From contig NZ_CP121017.1 of assembly GCF_041468085.1 (NCBI RefSeq), forward strand, positions 310,001-374,000: a DNA stretch of 64,000 nt, written 5' to 3'. The stretch's first letter is position 1. Each line of letters begins with the position of its first letter. The notes under the pieces were generated by a model, which saw only the letters and a list, made by a program, of their open reading frames with translations, searched no databases and was not told the origin of the DNA. Below are positions 26,878-35,564 of the stretch, piece by piece. Source of the DNA: Tistrella mobilis. GTDB lineage: Bacteria; Pseudomonadota; Alphaproteobacteria; Tistrellales; Tistrellaceae. The position numbers were made by a program, and so were the translations under genes.

Positions 26878-27672
26878 TCAGCCGCCGGTGCGGGTGAGTG
26901 CGCCGATCAGCACCACCGGTCCCGTCGGCGCGCCTGACGGCGAGCCGCCGACAGGCTCGATCGAGACCGCGAGGCCGAGCCCGTCGCCGAGACGTGGGCC
27001 GAAGGTCACCGGCAGGTCGACCCGCGTTTCGCGCGCCGGATCGACCAGGCCCAGCGAGACCGGCGCCGCACCCTCGCCGGGGAGGGCCCAGAGTTCGAAA
27101 TCATGGGCGGCCGGCGTGTCTCCGGCCGAGGGCACGCCCAACGTGCGGACCAGCAGCCGCTCACGGCCTCCTCCTTCGCCCGGCTCTGCCGAGACCACCC
27201 AGGTCGGGGCTTCGGCGGCCTCAATCGGGCGCAGAACCGCCACCAGCCGGGTTGCGGCGGGATCGGGCAGCGGCTGGCGGATCAGCAGGAAGGCGGCCAT
27301 GGCTGCGGCTGCGACCGCGGCGAGGCCGGCCGCACCCGCAGTCCAGCGCCAGAGCGTCAGGCCGCGGCGCAGCTCGATGATTTCGCCGGCCCCCGAGAGA
27401 CGGGTATCGCCCGCGAGGCTCGCATCGATGCGCTCCTTGAGACGGGCCGGCGGCGTCACGGGGTCCAGCGCCAGCGCCATCGGGGCCAGCCGGCGCTCCC
27501 AGTCGGCGACGGCTGCACGCAGTGCCGGATCCTGCGCGATCTGCGCGCGCAGCGCCGTGCGCGCGGGCTCTTCCAGCGTGCCCAGCACATATTCGGCAAT
27601 GTCGACGTCGCGCGGATCGTCGACGTCGCGCGGATCGGGAACGTCCCGCGGATCGGTCGGGCCGGCGGTCAT
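26878..27672 (-). CDS. Anti-sigma factor, RskA/ChrR-like
   Basis: Membrane anti-sigma factor of 264 residues. The N-terminal cytoplasmic part carries a short DPRDV-type tandem repeat (residues about 6-25) and an anti-sigma domain (about 26-115). One hydrophobic TM segment follows (WTAGAAGLAAVAAAAMAAFLLI region), and the C-terminal RskA domain is periplasmic (FELWALPGEGAAPVSLG). It should hold the adjacent ECF sigma factor inactive until a signal releases it. Its ATG overlaps the sigma stop by four bases. Confidence 0.88.
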   Translation of the reverse strand: MTAGPTDPRDVPDPRDVDDPRDVDIAEYVLGTLEEPARTALRAQIAQDPALRAAVADWERRLAPMALALDPVTPPARLKERIDASLAGDTRLSGAGEIIELRRGLTLWRWTAGAAGLAAVAAAAMAAFLLIRQPLPDPAATRLVAVLRPIEAAEAPTWVVSAEPGEGGGRERLLVRTLGVPSAGDTPAAHDFELWALPGEGAAPVSLGLVDPARETRVDLPVTFGPRLGDGLGLAVSIEPVGGSPSGAPTGPVVLIGALTRTGG

Positions 27673-28244
27673 CGCTCCAGGCACTCCTTCAGCGCGGCCA
27701 GGCCGCGGCGGATCCAGCTCTTGACGGTGCCGAGCGGCTGGCCGGTGCGGCCGGCGATCTCGCCATGGCTCAACCCGTCGACATAGGCAAGGCGGATACT
27801 GCCGCGCGCCCCGTCCGAAAGCTCGGCAAGGCACGAATCCAGCCGGCCGAGCCGGCCGGGCAGCTCCGGTGTCGTGACGGCGGCAGGACTGTCGGGATCG
27901 GCGGCGGCGGCCTGATCGGCCAGATCGGCAACGATCACCGGATCGGCCACGGTCTCGCGACCGCGGCGGCGCAGCAGATCGAGCGCCCGGTAACGCAGGA
28001 TGCCCACGGCCCAGGCGGTCACTTCGCCGCGGGAACGGTCGTAGCGCCCGGCATTGCGCCAGATCTGCACGAAGGCGTCATGCACCGCATCTTCGGCCAG
28101 ATCGGCATCTCTGAGCATCCGCAGCGCAACGGCATGAAGCCGGCTCGACAGCCTTGAATAGAGCGTGTCGAAGGCGCGTCGGTCGCCGGCGCCGGCGGCC
28201 GTGAGCAGTTCGTGCAGACCGTCCGTTTCCGGCCCGTGGTCCAT
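27669..28244 (-). CDS. ECF-family RNA polymerase sigma factor (SigK-like context)
   Basis: Sigma factor of 191 residues with region 2 (FDTLYSRLSSRLHAVALRMLRD, then AEDAVHDAFVQIWRN) and region 4 (LSHGEIAGRTGQPLGTVKSWIRRGL). ATG at 28244 lies behind a GA/GG-rich RBS; the frame upstream to 28304 is not supported. It is followed by the anti-sigma gene in overlap, and a fasciclin lipoprotein gene lies upstream on the same strand. This arrangement matches the sigK-rskA-MPT70/83 type cluster of mycobacteria. Confidence 0.9.
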   Translation of the reverse strand: MDHGPETDGLHELLTAAGAGDRRAFDTLYSRLSSRLHAVALRMLRDADLAEDAVHDAFVQIWRNAGRYDRSRGEVTAWAVGILRYRALDLLRRRGRETVADPVIVADLADQAAAADPDSPAAVTTPELPGRLGRLDSCLAELSDGARGSIRLAYVDGLSHGEIAGRTGQPLGTVKSWIRRGLAALKECLER

Positions 28245-28358
28245 GGACCCGCCCCGTCCCTCGCAATGAATGACGGGCAACCCTATCACGTCCACCGCGA
28301 TCATGCATCCGGGGGGTGGGGCGGAGGGATGGGGCGGGGTATGGCTGTGGCGCCCGCC

Positions 28359-28985
28359 TCAGCCCTGCGGGATCAGCACATGGTCGATGACCTGGATCAC
28401 GCCGTTGGACTGGAGAACGTCATAGGTCGAAATGTCGGCGGTGCGTCCGCCCGCATCGGCGATCACGATATTGTCGGGCCCGTTCATCCTCGCGGTAAGC
28501 ATGCCGCCCACAAGCGTGGTCAGGGTTGCCTTGCCGCCGCCGGCCCGGATGCGGGCCATCAGCTCGGAACGGGTCAACCGGCCCGGCACGACATGGTAGG
28601 TCAGCACCCCGGCAAGTTGCGCGCGGGCCGATGGTGCCATCAGCCCCTCGACGGTGCCGGCGGGCAGGGCGTCGAAGGCGGCATTGGTGGGGGCAAAGAC
28701 GGTGAACGGGCCGGGGCCCGAAAGGGCATCCACCAGCCCCGCCTGCTTCACCGCGGCGACCAGGGTGGTGTGATCGGCCGAATTGACCGCGTTCTCGACG
28801 ATGGTCTTGCTGGCATACATGGGCGCACCGCCGACCTGGACCGGGCCGGCTGCGTCAGAGGCCATATGCGTGCTGCCACGCATGCCATCGCCTGCACAGC
28901 CGGCGAGACCCGCCCCCAGGATGAGAGCGAGGGCGAGGGTTGCGGCGCGGGCGCGGGCCCGGCCGGGGATCATGACACTGGTCAT
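28359..28985 (-). CDS. Fasciclin-domain lipoprotein
   Basis: Lipoprotein of 208 residues with a lipobox LAGC near residue 30 and one fasciclin (FAS1) domain: FTVFAPTNAAFDALPAGT, LTYHVVPGRLTR, then GVIQVIDHVLIPQG. FAS1 domains mediate adhesion at the cell surface. It precedes the sigma factor and may be a target of it. ATG at 28985 has AGGGAG upstream. Confidence 0.88.
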   Translation of the reverse strand: MTSVMIPGRARARAATLALALILGAGLAGCAGDGMRGSTHMASDAAGPVQVGGAPMYASKTIVENAVNSADHTTLVAAVKQAGLVDALSGPGPFTVFAPTNAAFDALPAGTVEGLMAPSARAQLAGVLTYHVVPGRLTRSELMARIRAGGGKATLTTLVGGMLTARMNGPDNIVIADAGGRTADISTYDVLQSNGVIQVIDHVLIPQG

Positions 28986-29426
28986 CCGACATCTCCCTGG
29001 TTCGCGGGGCAGGGCGGGCCGATGCGGCTCCGGCCCTGCTCCATGCAGACCTTACGGAGGGGGGCCGCGCCGTGGATGCAGCCATTTCCCGAAAAAGTCG
29101 CGGCGCCGGGGGCCGGCCGTCTTTCGGTCACAACTCTGGCTCTTGGATGTCCGGTATCGCTCACGTGCATGAGGACGCGATCCGGGCGACAGTCGGGATG
29201 TGGCCGCGACGGGCACCAGCACACCTCCCGCCCGTCCCGACCGCGCCGGTCCACCGATCCCGTCCCATGTCCCGGCCCCGTCCCGCCGTTCATGGGAGCC
29301 CCTCCCTCTCCCGAGGGGTGCCTCCCTTCCCGTAGGAGGCATCGGACCGGCGGTGCGGCGCCCGCCGCGGCCCACCTGCCCTCTTTTCCGAGGGCAGCCG
29401 AGACATCATCAGGAGCAACATCTCAC
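28986..29426. other. Intergenic region between the fasciclin and Pro/Ala-rich lipoprotein genes
   Basis: About 440 bases without a supported gene; open frames here lack family features. It contains a possible ECF promoter on the minus strand (see separate entry) and, at 29299-29318, a short CCCCTC/GAGGGG stem. Promoters for the two divergent lipoprotein genes must lie here. Confidence 0.5.
29051..29080 (-). promoter_or_regulatory. Possible ECF-sigma promoter for the fasciclin gene
   Basis: On the minus strand a TGCATCC element (29074-29080) is followed after 17 bases by CGTAAG (29051-29056). The spacing suits an ECF -35/-10 pair about 65 bases upstream of the fasciclin ATG. The sequence recognised by this sigma factor is unknown, so this is a guess from position and pattern. 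Confidence 0.3.
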
Positions 29427-29825
29427 ATGGGCATCGCTTTCCCCCGCGTCGCAACCCGTCTCGCCTTCGCCGCAGCCGCGGTTCTGGCAGTCGCGGCCTG
29501 CGACGACGCCGACGCCCCGAGCACTCCGCCGGCCGAGCAGTCGGCGCCTGCGCCCGCGCCGTCGGCGCCCGCACCTGCCAGCCCGTCGGCACCGGCAGAC
29601 CAGAGTGGCGCCCCGACCGCGCCGAACACGCCGGCTCCGACTTCCCCCACCAGTCCGACCACGCCGGCTCAGCCGGCCCCCGACGCGCCGGGTGATGCGG
29701 GCAGCGGAGCCACCAGCCCGGGTGCCGGTGATACCGGCTCGGCCGGCAATTCCGGCTCGGGCAGCAGCAATCTTGAGCCGCAGAGCGGGACGCCGTCAGG
29801 CAACCCCGCCGGCGGCGGCACCTGA
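29427..29825 (+). CDS. Pro/Ala/Ser-rich low-complexity lipoprotein
   Basis: Putative lipoprotein of 132 residues. A signal peptide (ATRLAFAAAAVLAVAAC) ends in a lipobox cysteine near residue 24, and the mature chain is almost entirely proline, alanine, serine, threonine and glycine, probably an extended linker or surface stalk. AGGAG precedes the ATG. It is divergent from the fasciclin/sigma group. No family is recognised, and low complexity limits certainty that it is a real gene; the signal peptide, RBS and downstream terminator support it. Confidence 0.6.
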   Translation: MGIAFPRVATRLAFAAAAVLAVAACDDADAPSTPPAEQSAPAPAPSAPAPASPSAPADQSGAPTAPNTPAPTSPTSPTTPAQPAPDAPGDAGSGATSPGAGDTGSAGNSGSGSSNLEPQSGTPSGNPAGGGT

Positions 29826-29976
29826 TCGGTCCGACCGTGAAGCAGGTCGCCGGAAGGGTGCGCCGGCGATCGGGTTCCCCTCAAGGACCGACAGGACGGG
29901 TCGGGTGTGCCACATGGCGCATCCGGCCCGTTCCCTTTTGCGCACGCGACTGCCATGCGGCGTCATGCCGCCCCGG

Positions 29977-30003
29977 AACCCGCCCTGTGGGCGGGTTTTC
30001 TGA
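29977..30003 (+). terminator. Rho-independent terminator
   Basis: Perfect 9-bp stem AACCCGCCC/GGGCGGGTT (29977-29985 with 29989-29997), loop TGT, followed by TTCT. It lies about 150 bases after the lipoprotein stop. Confidence 0.8.
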
Positions 30004-30054
30004 TTCTGTGACCCCTGTCACCGACCTGCATTGTCTGCAGACGACCCCTCCCGA

Positions 30055-30080
30055 ATTTCTGGACCCGATCATCCAGAAAT
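30055..30080. promoter_or_regulatory. Inverted repeat, candidate operator of the efflux operon
   Basis: ATTTCTGGA and TCCAGAAAT are perfect 9-base arms separated by 8 bases, 101 bases before the HlyD ATG. The TetR gene at the operon end is the natural candidate to bind it. Confidence 0.55.
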
Positions 30081-30180
30081 GTCTTGAAGCCCGCGCCGGA
30101 TCGGCCATCTTGTGCGGGAACCAATTCGTGGTCGCCCTGGTCCAGTAATTTGGGCGGTCCGGTCATTCGGCGGAGGCGGT

Positions 30181-31278
30181 ATGAAGAAGATCATCCTCGG
30201 CGTGGTGGTCGTTGCGGCACTGGCCGGCGGGGGCTGGTACGGTGCGGAGTGGTGGCGCCATGGTCGCTTCGTCGAAAGCACCGACGACGCCTATGTCCAC
30301 GGCGACATCGCCAATATCGCACCGCGTGTGGCCGGCCAGGTCACCGAGGTGGCGGTCAAGGACAACACCGCGATCGATGCCGGCGCCCTGCTGTTCCGGA
30401 TCGACGATGCCGACTACAGGGCCAAGGTCGCCGAAGCCGAGGCGGCGCTGGCGCGCGCCAGGGCATCGGTGGGCGTGATCGACCGTCAGCTTGAACTCCA
30501 GAAGACCGAGATCGCGCGCGCCGAGGCGGGCGTCGCCTCGGCCGAGGCCGAACGCGCCCGCGCCACCGGTGATCTCAAGCGCTATGCCGAACTGAACCGT
30601 ACCGCGGCCGCCAGTGCCCAGCGCTACGACACCGCCCGTGCCGATGCCCGCAAGGCCGAGGCGTCGCTGGCCGAGGCCAGGGCGGCCGTGGCGGCTGCCG
30701 AAGGTCAGGTGCCGGTGCTGGAGGCGAACCGGGTGGAGGCCGAGGCGGAGATCGCCTCTGCCGAAGCGACGCTTCAGGCGGCCCGGCTCGATCTTGCCCA
30801 TACCGTGGTGCGTGCGCCGCAGTCGGGGATCGTCGCCAACCGGTCGGTCGAACCCGGTGAGTATGTCAAGGCGGGCCAGACCGCGCTCGCGATCGTGCCG
30901 CTGCCCGAGACCTATGTGGTCGCGAACTTCAAGGAAACCCAGCTTGCGGCGATGCGTCCCGGTCAGCCGGTGACCATCGCGGTCGATGCCCTTGGCGGGC
31001 GGGAACTCCATGGCCGGGTCGAGAGCCTGTCGCCGGCCAGCGGTGCCCGCTTCAGCCTGCTGCCGCCCGAGAACGCCACCGGCAACTTCACCAAGATCGT
31101 CCAGCGCGTGCCCGTCCGCATCGCGGTCGACGCGGCCGACCCGGCGGCGAAGCTGCTGGTGCCGGGACTGTCGGTGGTGGTGGCCGTCGATACCGCTGCC
31201 GAGCCCGCGGCCGAAGCGGTTCAGCCGCAGTACGGCCTGGGTGCCGAGCCCACGGCCCCGCGCCTGGCGCAGCGCTGA
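30181..31278 (+). CDS. HlyD-family membrane fusion protein (EmrA-like)
   Basis: Periplasmic adaptor of 365 residues with one N-terminal membrane anchor (KKIILGVVVVAALAGGGWYG), a biotinyl-lipoyl domain (TDDAYVHGDIANIAPRVAGQ, the EmrA hallmark), a long coiled coil (about 85-210) and a beta-barrel domain (TVVRAPQSGIVANRSVEPGEYV). It should link the DHA2 efflux pump encoded next to an outer-membrane channel encoded elsewhere. The start is the ATG at 30181 with GGAGG close by. Confidence 0.92.
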   Translation: MKKIILGVVVVAALAGGGWYGAEWWRHGRFVESTDDAYVHGDIANIAPRVAGQVTEVAVKDNTAIDAGALLFRIDDADYRAKVAEAEAALARARASVGVIDRQLELQKTEIARAEAGVASAEAERARATGDLKRYAELNRTAAASAQRYDTARADARKAEASLAEARAAVAAAEGQVPVLEANRVEAEAEIASAEATLQAARLDLAHTVVRAPQSGIVANRSVEPGEYVKAGQTALAIVPLPETYVVANFKETQLAAMRPGQPVTIAVDALGGRELHGRVESLSPASGARFSLLPPENATGNFTKIVQRVPVRIAVDAADPAAKLLVPGLSVVVAVDTAAEPAAEAVQPQYGLGAEPTAPRLAQR

Positions 31279-31293
31279 GCGGAGGCGGGTCCG

Positions 31294-32895
31294 ATGACCG
31301 AGGCCACGTCTGCAGCGGGCAGTATTGCGGCGGCACCTGCCGCCGCGGCGCCCAAGGGGCCCACGGTGGGGCAGATCGCCGGCTTCATCGCCATGATCTT
31401 CGGCATGTTCATGGCGATTCTGGACATCCAGATCGTGTCGTCCTCGCTGTCGGAACTTCAGGCGGGCCTCGCCGCCAGCCCCGACGAGGTCTCGTGGATC
31501 CAGACCAGCTATCTGATCGCCGAAGTGGTGATGATCCCGCTCTCGGGCTATCTGTCCCGGGCGCTGTCGACCCGCGGCCTGTTCCTGATCTCGGCCGCGG
31601 GCTTCACGGTGATGAGCGCGCTCTGCGCCACGGCCACCACACTCGACGAGATGATCCTCTGGCGGGCATTGCAGGGCTTCGTCGGCGGCGCGATGATCCC
31701 GACCGTGTTCGCGGCGGCCTTCCAGCTCTTCCCCGGCAACCGGCGTGCCGGTGTGTCGGTGGTGATCGGTCTGGTCGCGACGCTGGCGCCCACCATCGGC
31801 CCGACCCTCGGCGGCTGGCTGACCGAAATCTTCTCGTGGCACTGGCTGTTCCTGGTCAACGTCGTGCCCGGTATCCTGGTCACGCTGATGGTCTGGCGCG
31901 CGCCCGCTTTCGACACGGGTGATCGCAGCCTGCTGCGTCGTCTCGACCTGCTGGGGCTGGTGCTGATGGCGCTGTTCCTGGGCTCGATGGAATATGTGGT
32001 CGAAGAGGGGCCGCGGGATGACTGGTTCGACGACCGCATCATCACCTTCCTGTTCGTGGTGATGGTGGCAGCCGGCATCGGCTTCTTCTGGCGGGTGCTC
32101 AGCCACCACAACCCGATCGTCGATCTCAAGGCCTTCCGCGATCGCAACTTCGCCACCGGCTGCGTGTTCAGCTTCGTGATCGGTGTCGGCCTCTACGGCC
32201 TGGTCTATGTGTTGCCGCTCTATCTGGCGCGGATCCGCGATCTCAACGCCATGCAGATCGGCGAGGTGCTGTTCGTCACCGGCCTTGCCCAGTTCTGTTC
32301 GGCCCCCATCGCCGGCATGCTGTCGCGCAAGATGGATGTGCGGGTGATGCTGGCGATCGGCTTCACCATGCTTGCCGGTTCCACCTGGTGGATGTCGCAT
32401 ATCACGGCCGACTGGCAGTTCGACCAGTTGCTGTGGCCGCAGATCATGCGCGGCATGTCGCTGATGCTGTGCATGCTGCCGGTCAACCAGATCGCGCTCG
32501 GCACGCTGCCGATGGAGATGCTGAAGAATGCGAGCGGGCTCTATAATCTGATGCGCAATCTGGGGGGAGCGGTCGGTCTTGCCGGCATCAACACCCTGAT
32601 GATCGACCGCAACGCCCTGCATCTGGAGCGCATCGCCGATGCCGCCAACCCGAACCGTCCCGAGGTCCAGGCCGCACTCGACGCATTGGGGCAGCGTTTC
32701 GACGGCGCGATTGCGGGGGACAGCTCCCTCGCGGCCCTCAAGACGCTGATGAACATGATCCAGGCTCAGGCGCAGGTGATGACCTTCGGCGACGTGTTTC
32801 TGGTGCTGGCGGGGATCTTCGTCGCCGCGGCGGTGATCACCGCCACCGTGCGCCGGCCGCAGATGGCGGGAGCCGGCGGGGGAGGCGGGCATTGA
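31294..32895 (+). CDS. DHA2-family MFS drug efflux transporter (EmrB-like)
   Basis: Transporter of 533 residues with the 14-helix pattern of the DHA2 family: first helix GFIAMIFGMFMAILDIQIV, motif SYLIAEVVMIPLSGYLSRALSTR, the motif C region TIGPTLGGWLTE. It exports toxic compounds with the EmrA-like partner by the proton gradient. The TetR gene overlaps its stop. Confidence 0.92.
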   Translation: MTEATSAAGSIAAAPAAAAPKGPTVGQIAGFIAMIFGMFMAILDIQIVSSSLSELQAGLAASPDEVSWIQTSYLIAEVVMIPLSGYLSRALSTRGLFLISAAGFTVMSALCATATTLDEMILWRALQGFVGGAMIPTVFAAAFQLFPGNRRAGVSVVIGLVATLAPTIGPTLGGWLTEIFSWHWLFLVNVVPGILVTLMVWRAPAFDTGDRSLLRRLDLLGLVLMALFLGSMEYVVEEGPRDDWFDDRIITFLFVVMVAAGIGFFWRVLSHHNPIVDLKAFRDRNFATGCVFSFVIGVGLYGLVYVLPLYLARIRDLNAMQIGEVLFVTGLAQFCSAPIAGMLSRKMDVRVMLAIGFTMLAGSTWWMSHITADWQFDQLLWPQIMRGMSLMLCMLPVNQIALGTLPMEMLKNASGLYNLMRNLGGAVGLAGINTLMIDRNALHLERIADAANPNRPEVQAALDALGQRFDGAIAGDSSLAALKTLMNMIQAQAQVMTFGDVFLVLAGIFVAAAVITATVRRPQMAGAGGGGGH

Positions 32896-33611
32896 GCGAG
32901 GCGAGCCGGGAAGACATCCGTCGGGTACGGGCTGCCGTCGCCGCCGCCCGCGAAGCGGCGGCGGAGGCCTGTGGCGCGGGCTGCCCGCCTGCCCGGCAGG
33001 GGCCCGGCCGGCCGCCGGACACGGAAAAGCGCCGGGCGATCCTGGAGGCTGCCCGCCGGCTGTTCACCCGTGACGGCTTCATGGCCGGCATGGGCGAGAT
33101 TGCGGCCGAAGCCGGGGTCTCGAAGCAGACGATCTACAATGCCTTCCGGAACAAGGACGAATTGTTCCTGGCGGCAATTTCCGAGGTGGCCGACCAGATC
33201 ACCGCCCATCTGGAAACGCCGGATCCGGAAGCCTCGCCCCACGAGATCCTGACCCGCATCGCCTGGCATTTCATGGATGTGGTGATCTCGGGCAAGATGG
33301 TCTCGGTCATGCGCATGCTGACCGGGTCGGGACCGGGCGGCATGGCGCCCGATCTCGCCGCCGCCTTCTACGAGATCGGCCCGGCCCGCAACGGCCGCCG
33401 GCTGGCCGACTGGCTGGCGGAACAGGATCGTGCCGGCCGGCTGTCGGTCGATGATCCCGATCTCGCGTCGGAACACTTCTTCGGTATGCTGAACGGCAAA
33501 TTGCAGCTCCGCCAGCTGTTCCACGCCGCGCCGCCGCCCGACGACGCCGAGGCCGAACGGCGGGTGGAAGCCGCGGTCAGGCGCTTCCTGAAGGCCTATG
33601 CCCCCGACTGA
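32892..33611 (+). CDS. TetR-family regulator of the efflux operon
   Basis: Regulator of 239 residues. About 35 residues of charged/Ala-rich N-terminal extension precede the TetR HTH (RRAILEAARRLFTRDGF, GVSKQTIYNAF). It starts with TTG overlapping the EmrB stop (ATTGA). Probable repressor of the operon and of itself; the inducer is unknown. Confidence 0.85.
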   Translation: MSEASREDIRRVRAAVAAAREAAAEACGAGCPPARQGPGRPPDTEKRRAILEAARRLFTRDGFMAGMGEIAAEAGVSKQTIYNAFRNKDELFLAAISEVADQITAHLETPDPEASPHEILTRIAWHFMDVVISGKMVSVMRMLTGSGPGGMAPDLAAAFYEIGPARNGRRLADWLAEQDRAGRLSVDDPDLASEHFFGMLNGKLQLRQLFHAAPPPDDAEAERRVEAAVRRFLKAYAPD

Positions 33612-33666
33612 ACCGGCGGGTGTCTGCCCGGGAGGCCCGGGAACCGGATGCCGGGAAGGAACACGC

Positions 33667-34674
33667 ATGCTGCGCTGGGAAGGCACGGCCCTGGGTCGTG
33701 TTGAAGATTTCGCCCCTGTCGAACGACCGCTGCCGGAGCCGGGGCCGGGGCAGATGCGGCTGCGCATCGAGGCCGCCGCCCTGGGCTATGTCGACGGGCT
33801 GATCGTCCATGGCCGCTATCAGATCCGTCCCGACCTGCCCTATGTGCCGGGCGGCGAGATCGCCGGCATCGTCGAAGCTACAGGGCCCGGGGTCACCCGG
33901 TATGTGCCGGGCGATCGGGTGGTGACCTGGCAGATGGGCGGGGGCCTGGCCACCCATATCGTCGTGGCGGGGGATGAGGCAGATCCGGTGCCGGACGGCC
34001 TGTCGGGCGTCCATGCGGCGGCCATGCTGGTCGACTATCAGACGGCGACCTATGGCCTGTTTCCGCGCGGCGGGCTGAAGCCCGGAGAGCGGGTGCTGGT
34101 GACCGGGGCGTCGGGCGGGGTCGGCTCGGCGGCCGTCCAGCTCGCGGCAAGGGCCGGCGCCCATGTCGTGGCACTTGCCAGCACCGAAGAGGGGCGGGCG
34201 CGGGCGATCGCGTCGGGCGCCGCGGCGGCCATCCCGTCGCTCGACCCCGACATCCGGGCCCGGATCCGCGAAACCCTGCCGGGCGGCGCGATCGACATCG
34301 TCTTCGATCCGGTCGCCGGTCCCGGTTTCGAGCCCCTGTTCCGCTCGCTCGACAAAGAGGGGCGGCATCTGATCCTGGGTTTCGTCGGCGGGCCGATCCC
34401 GGCCCTGCCGGTCAATCTGCCCCTGCTCAAGAGTGCAGCGCTGATCGGGGTGGAGATCCGCCACTATCTGACCGCCCATGCCGACGAGGCCCGCGCCGTG
34501 CGGCTGGCGCTGATGGCGCGGGTGGCGGCTGGGGAGCTGATGCCGCCGAAGGTGGTCGCGATGCCGCTCGATCAGGCGCGCGAGGCGTTGGCGGCGACAC
34601 TCTCACGGTCCAAGGGCGGCAAGATCGTGGTCGTGCCGGGCGTGGTCGGATCGGACGTGATCGGGCCGGGCTGA
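33667..34674 (+). CDS. NADPH:quinone-oxidoreductase-like MDR protein
   Basis: Medium-chain reductase of 335 residues in the QOR group. The Rossmann motif ASGGVGSAAVQLA is visible, and zinc-binding cysteines are absent. Likely NADPH-dependent reduction of a quinone or enone. The start at 33667 follows GGAAGGA; an upstream ATG at 33598 in the regulator gene is less likely. Confidence 0.85.
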   Translation: MLRWEGTALGRVEDFAPVERPLPEPGPGQMRLRIEAAALGYVDGLIVHGRYQIRPDLPYVPGGEIAGIVEATGPGVTRYVPGDRVVTWQMGGGLATHIVVAGDEADPVPDGLSGVHAAAMLVDYQTATYGLFPRGGLKPGERVLVTGASGGVGSAAVQLAARAGAHVVALASTEEGRARAIASGAAAAIPSLDPDIRARIRETLPGGAIDIVFDPVAGPGFEPLFRSLDKEGRHLILGFVGGPIPALPVNLPLLKSAALIGVEIRHYLTAHADEARAVRLALMARVAAGELMPPKVVAMPLDQAREALAATLSRSKGGKIVVVPGVVGSDVIGPG

Positions 34675-34677
34675 GCG

Positions 34678-35271
34678 TCAGAGCGACAGGAAGAAGCCCA
34701 CGAAAACCGGCGTCGCGAGGCTGACGGCAAAGCCGCTGGCCAGGGCCACCAGCCCGGCCTCCCGGCCGCCATGGATGGTGATGATGCCGAGCGACACATC
34801 CATGGCGGTGGCGCCGGCTGAGGCGACCGGCGCCATGGGCCCGAAGGCACGCACCATCAGCCCGGCGAAGACCAGGGTGATGACCTCGCGTGAGATGTTG
34901 GCCATCAGGGCCAGCGCCCCCATCACCTCGCCCCGCGCCTCGGCGATCATCACGGCAGAGAGGCTGTACCAGCCGAAACCCGAGGCCACCGCCAGCACGT
35001 CGGGCAGCGTCATGCCCGGCAGCAGCGGTGCCACCAGAGCCGCGCCGCCGAGCGTGCCCAGAATCACCGCCACCGGCAGGGCGATCGCGCGGGGACCGGC
35101 GCTGCGCAGCCGCGCCCAGGCGGAGGGATCCAGCGCCGTGCCGATGCCGACCAGGAAGACCAGAAGCATCAGGGCGGGTTCGGTCGCATCGGATGTCCGT
35201 GCTGCAAGACCGGGGGCGAGGGCACCGAGGGCGATGCCCGCGACATAGGCGCCGAGGATGATCAGGGTCAT
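34678..35271 (-). CDS. LysO-like lysine exporter, C-terminal part (Lys_export)
   Basis: Membrane protein of 197 residues corresponding to the larger C-terminal portion of LysO/YbjE, with the helical repeat GVGTALD-like LVFLVGIGTALDPSAW and the SGFGWYSLSAVMIAEARGE stretch. The N-terminal domain is encoded by the preceding ORF. An in-frame GTG at 35277 overlaps the stop of that ORF (GTGA), so the true start is 35277 or 35271. Together the two make about 293 residues, close to the 299 of E. coli LysO. Expected role: export of lysine or related compounds. Confidence 0.82.
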   Translation of the reverse strand: MTLIILGAYVAGIALGALAPGLAARTSDATEPALMLLVFLVGIGTALDPSAWARLRSAGPRAIALPVAVILGTLGGAALVAPLLPGMTLPDVLAVASGFGWYSLSAVMIAEARGEVMGALALMANISREVITLVFAGLMVRAFGPMAPVASAGATAMDVSLGIITIHGGREAGLVALASGFAVSLATPVFVGFFLSL

Positions 35272-35273
35272 GA

Positions 35274-35564
35274 TCACGGCAGCGGCCTCCGCCGGGTGCG
35301 GCCGATCAGCCCCAGCAGCGTCAGCGTCACGAGGATGGAGCCCGCCACCGCAGCTGCCGAGATGGCCACCGCTTTCACGCCCGACGCCGCGAGGGTTGCG
35401 GCGAGATCGGGCATGGCGCCCGTGCCGATACCCATCAGCACCAGCAGCACGACGATCGACACGGTCGTCAGCCGGTCGATCGGCCGGGCGATCCGCGTCC
35501 GATGGCCGCGGAGCAGACGGCCGAGCACGAGGCCGGCCAGAAAGGCGAGGGCAAGGGCGAGCAT
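35274..35564 (-). CDS. LysO-like lysine exporter, N-terminal part
   Basis: Membrane protein of 96 residues with about three hydrophobic helices, matching the N-terminal domain of LysO (FLAGLVLGRLL, then TVSIVVLLVLMGIGTGA). It ends in a stop that overlaps the start of the C-terminal part. This may be a natural two-gene form of the exporter, as known in other lineages. Confidence 0.78.
   Translation of the reverse strand: MLALALAFLAGLVLGRLLRGHRTRIARPIDRLTTVSIVVLLVLMGIGTGAMPDLAATLAASGVKAVAISAAAVAGSILVTLTLLGLIGRTRRRPLP

Larger units (their letters stand above)
29826..30180 (+). other. Intergenic region before the efflux operon
   Basis: About 355 bases without a gene. It holds a terminator for the Pro/Ala-rich lipoprotein gene (29977-30003) and an inverted repeat at 30055-30080 that may be an operator for the EmrAB-type operon. 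The short open frames in it have no supporting features. Confidence 0.55.

Noticed and set aside
30163-32892. 909-codon open frame antisense to the efflux genes
   Set aside because: It is a shadow of the emrA/emrB-like genes; His/Arg/Gly-rich composition and no recognisable motif.
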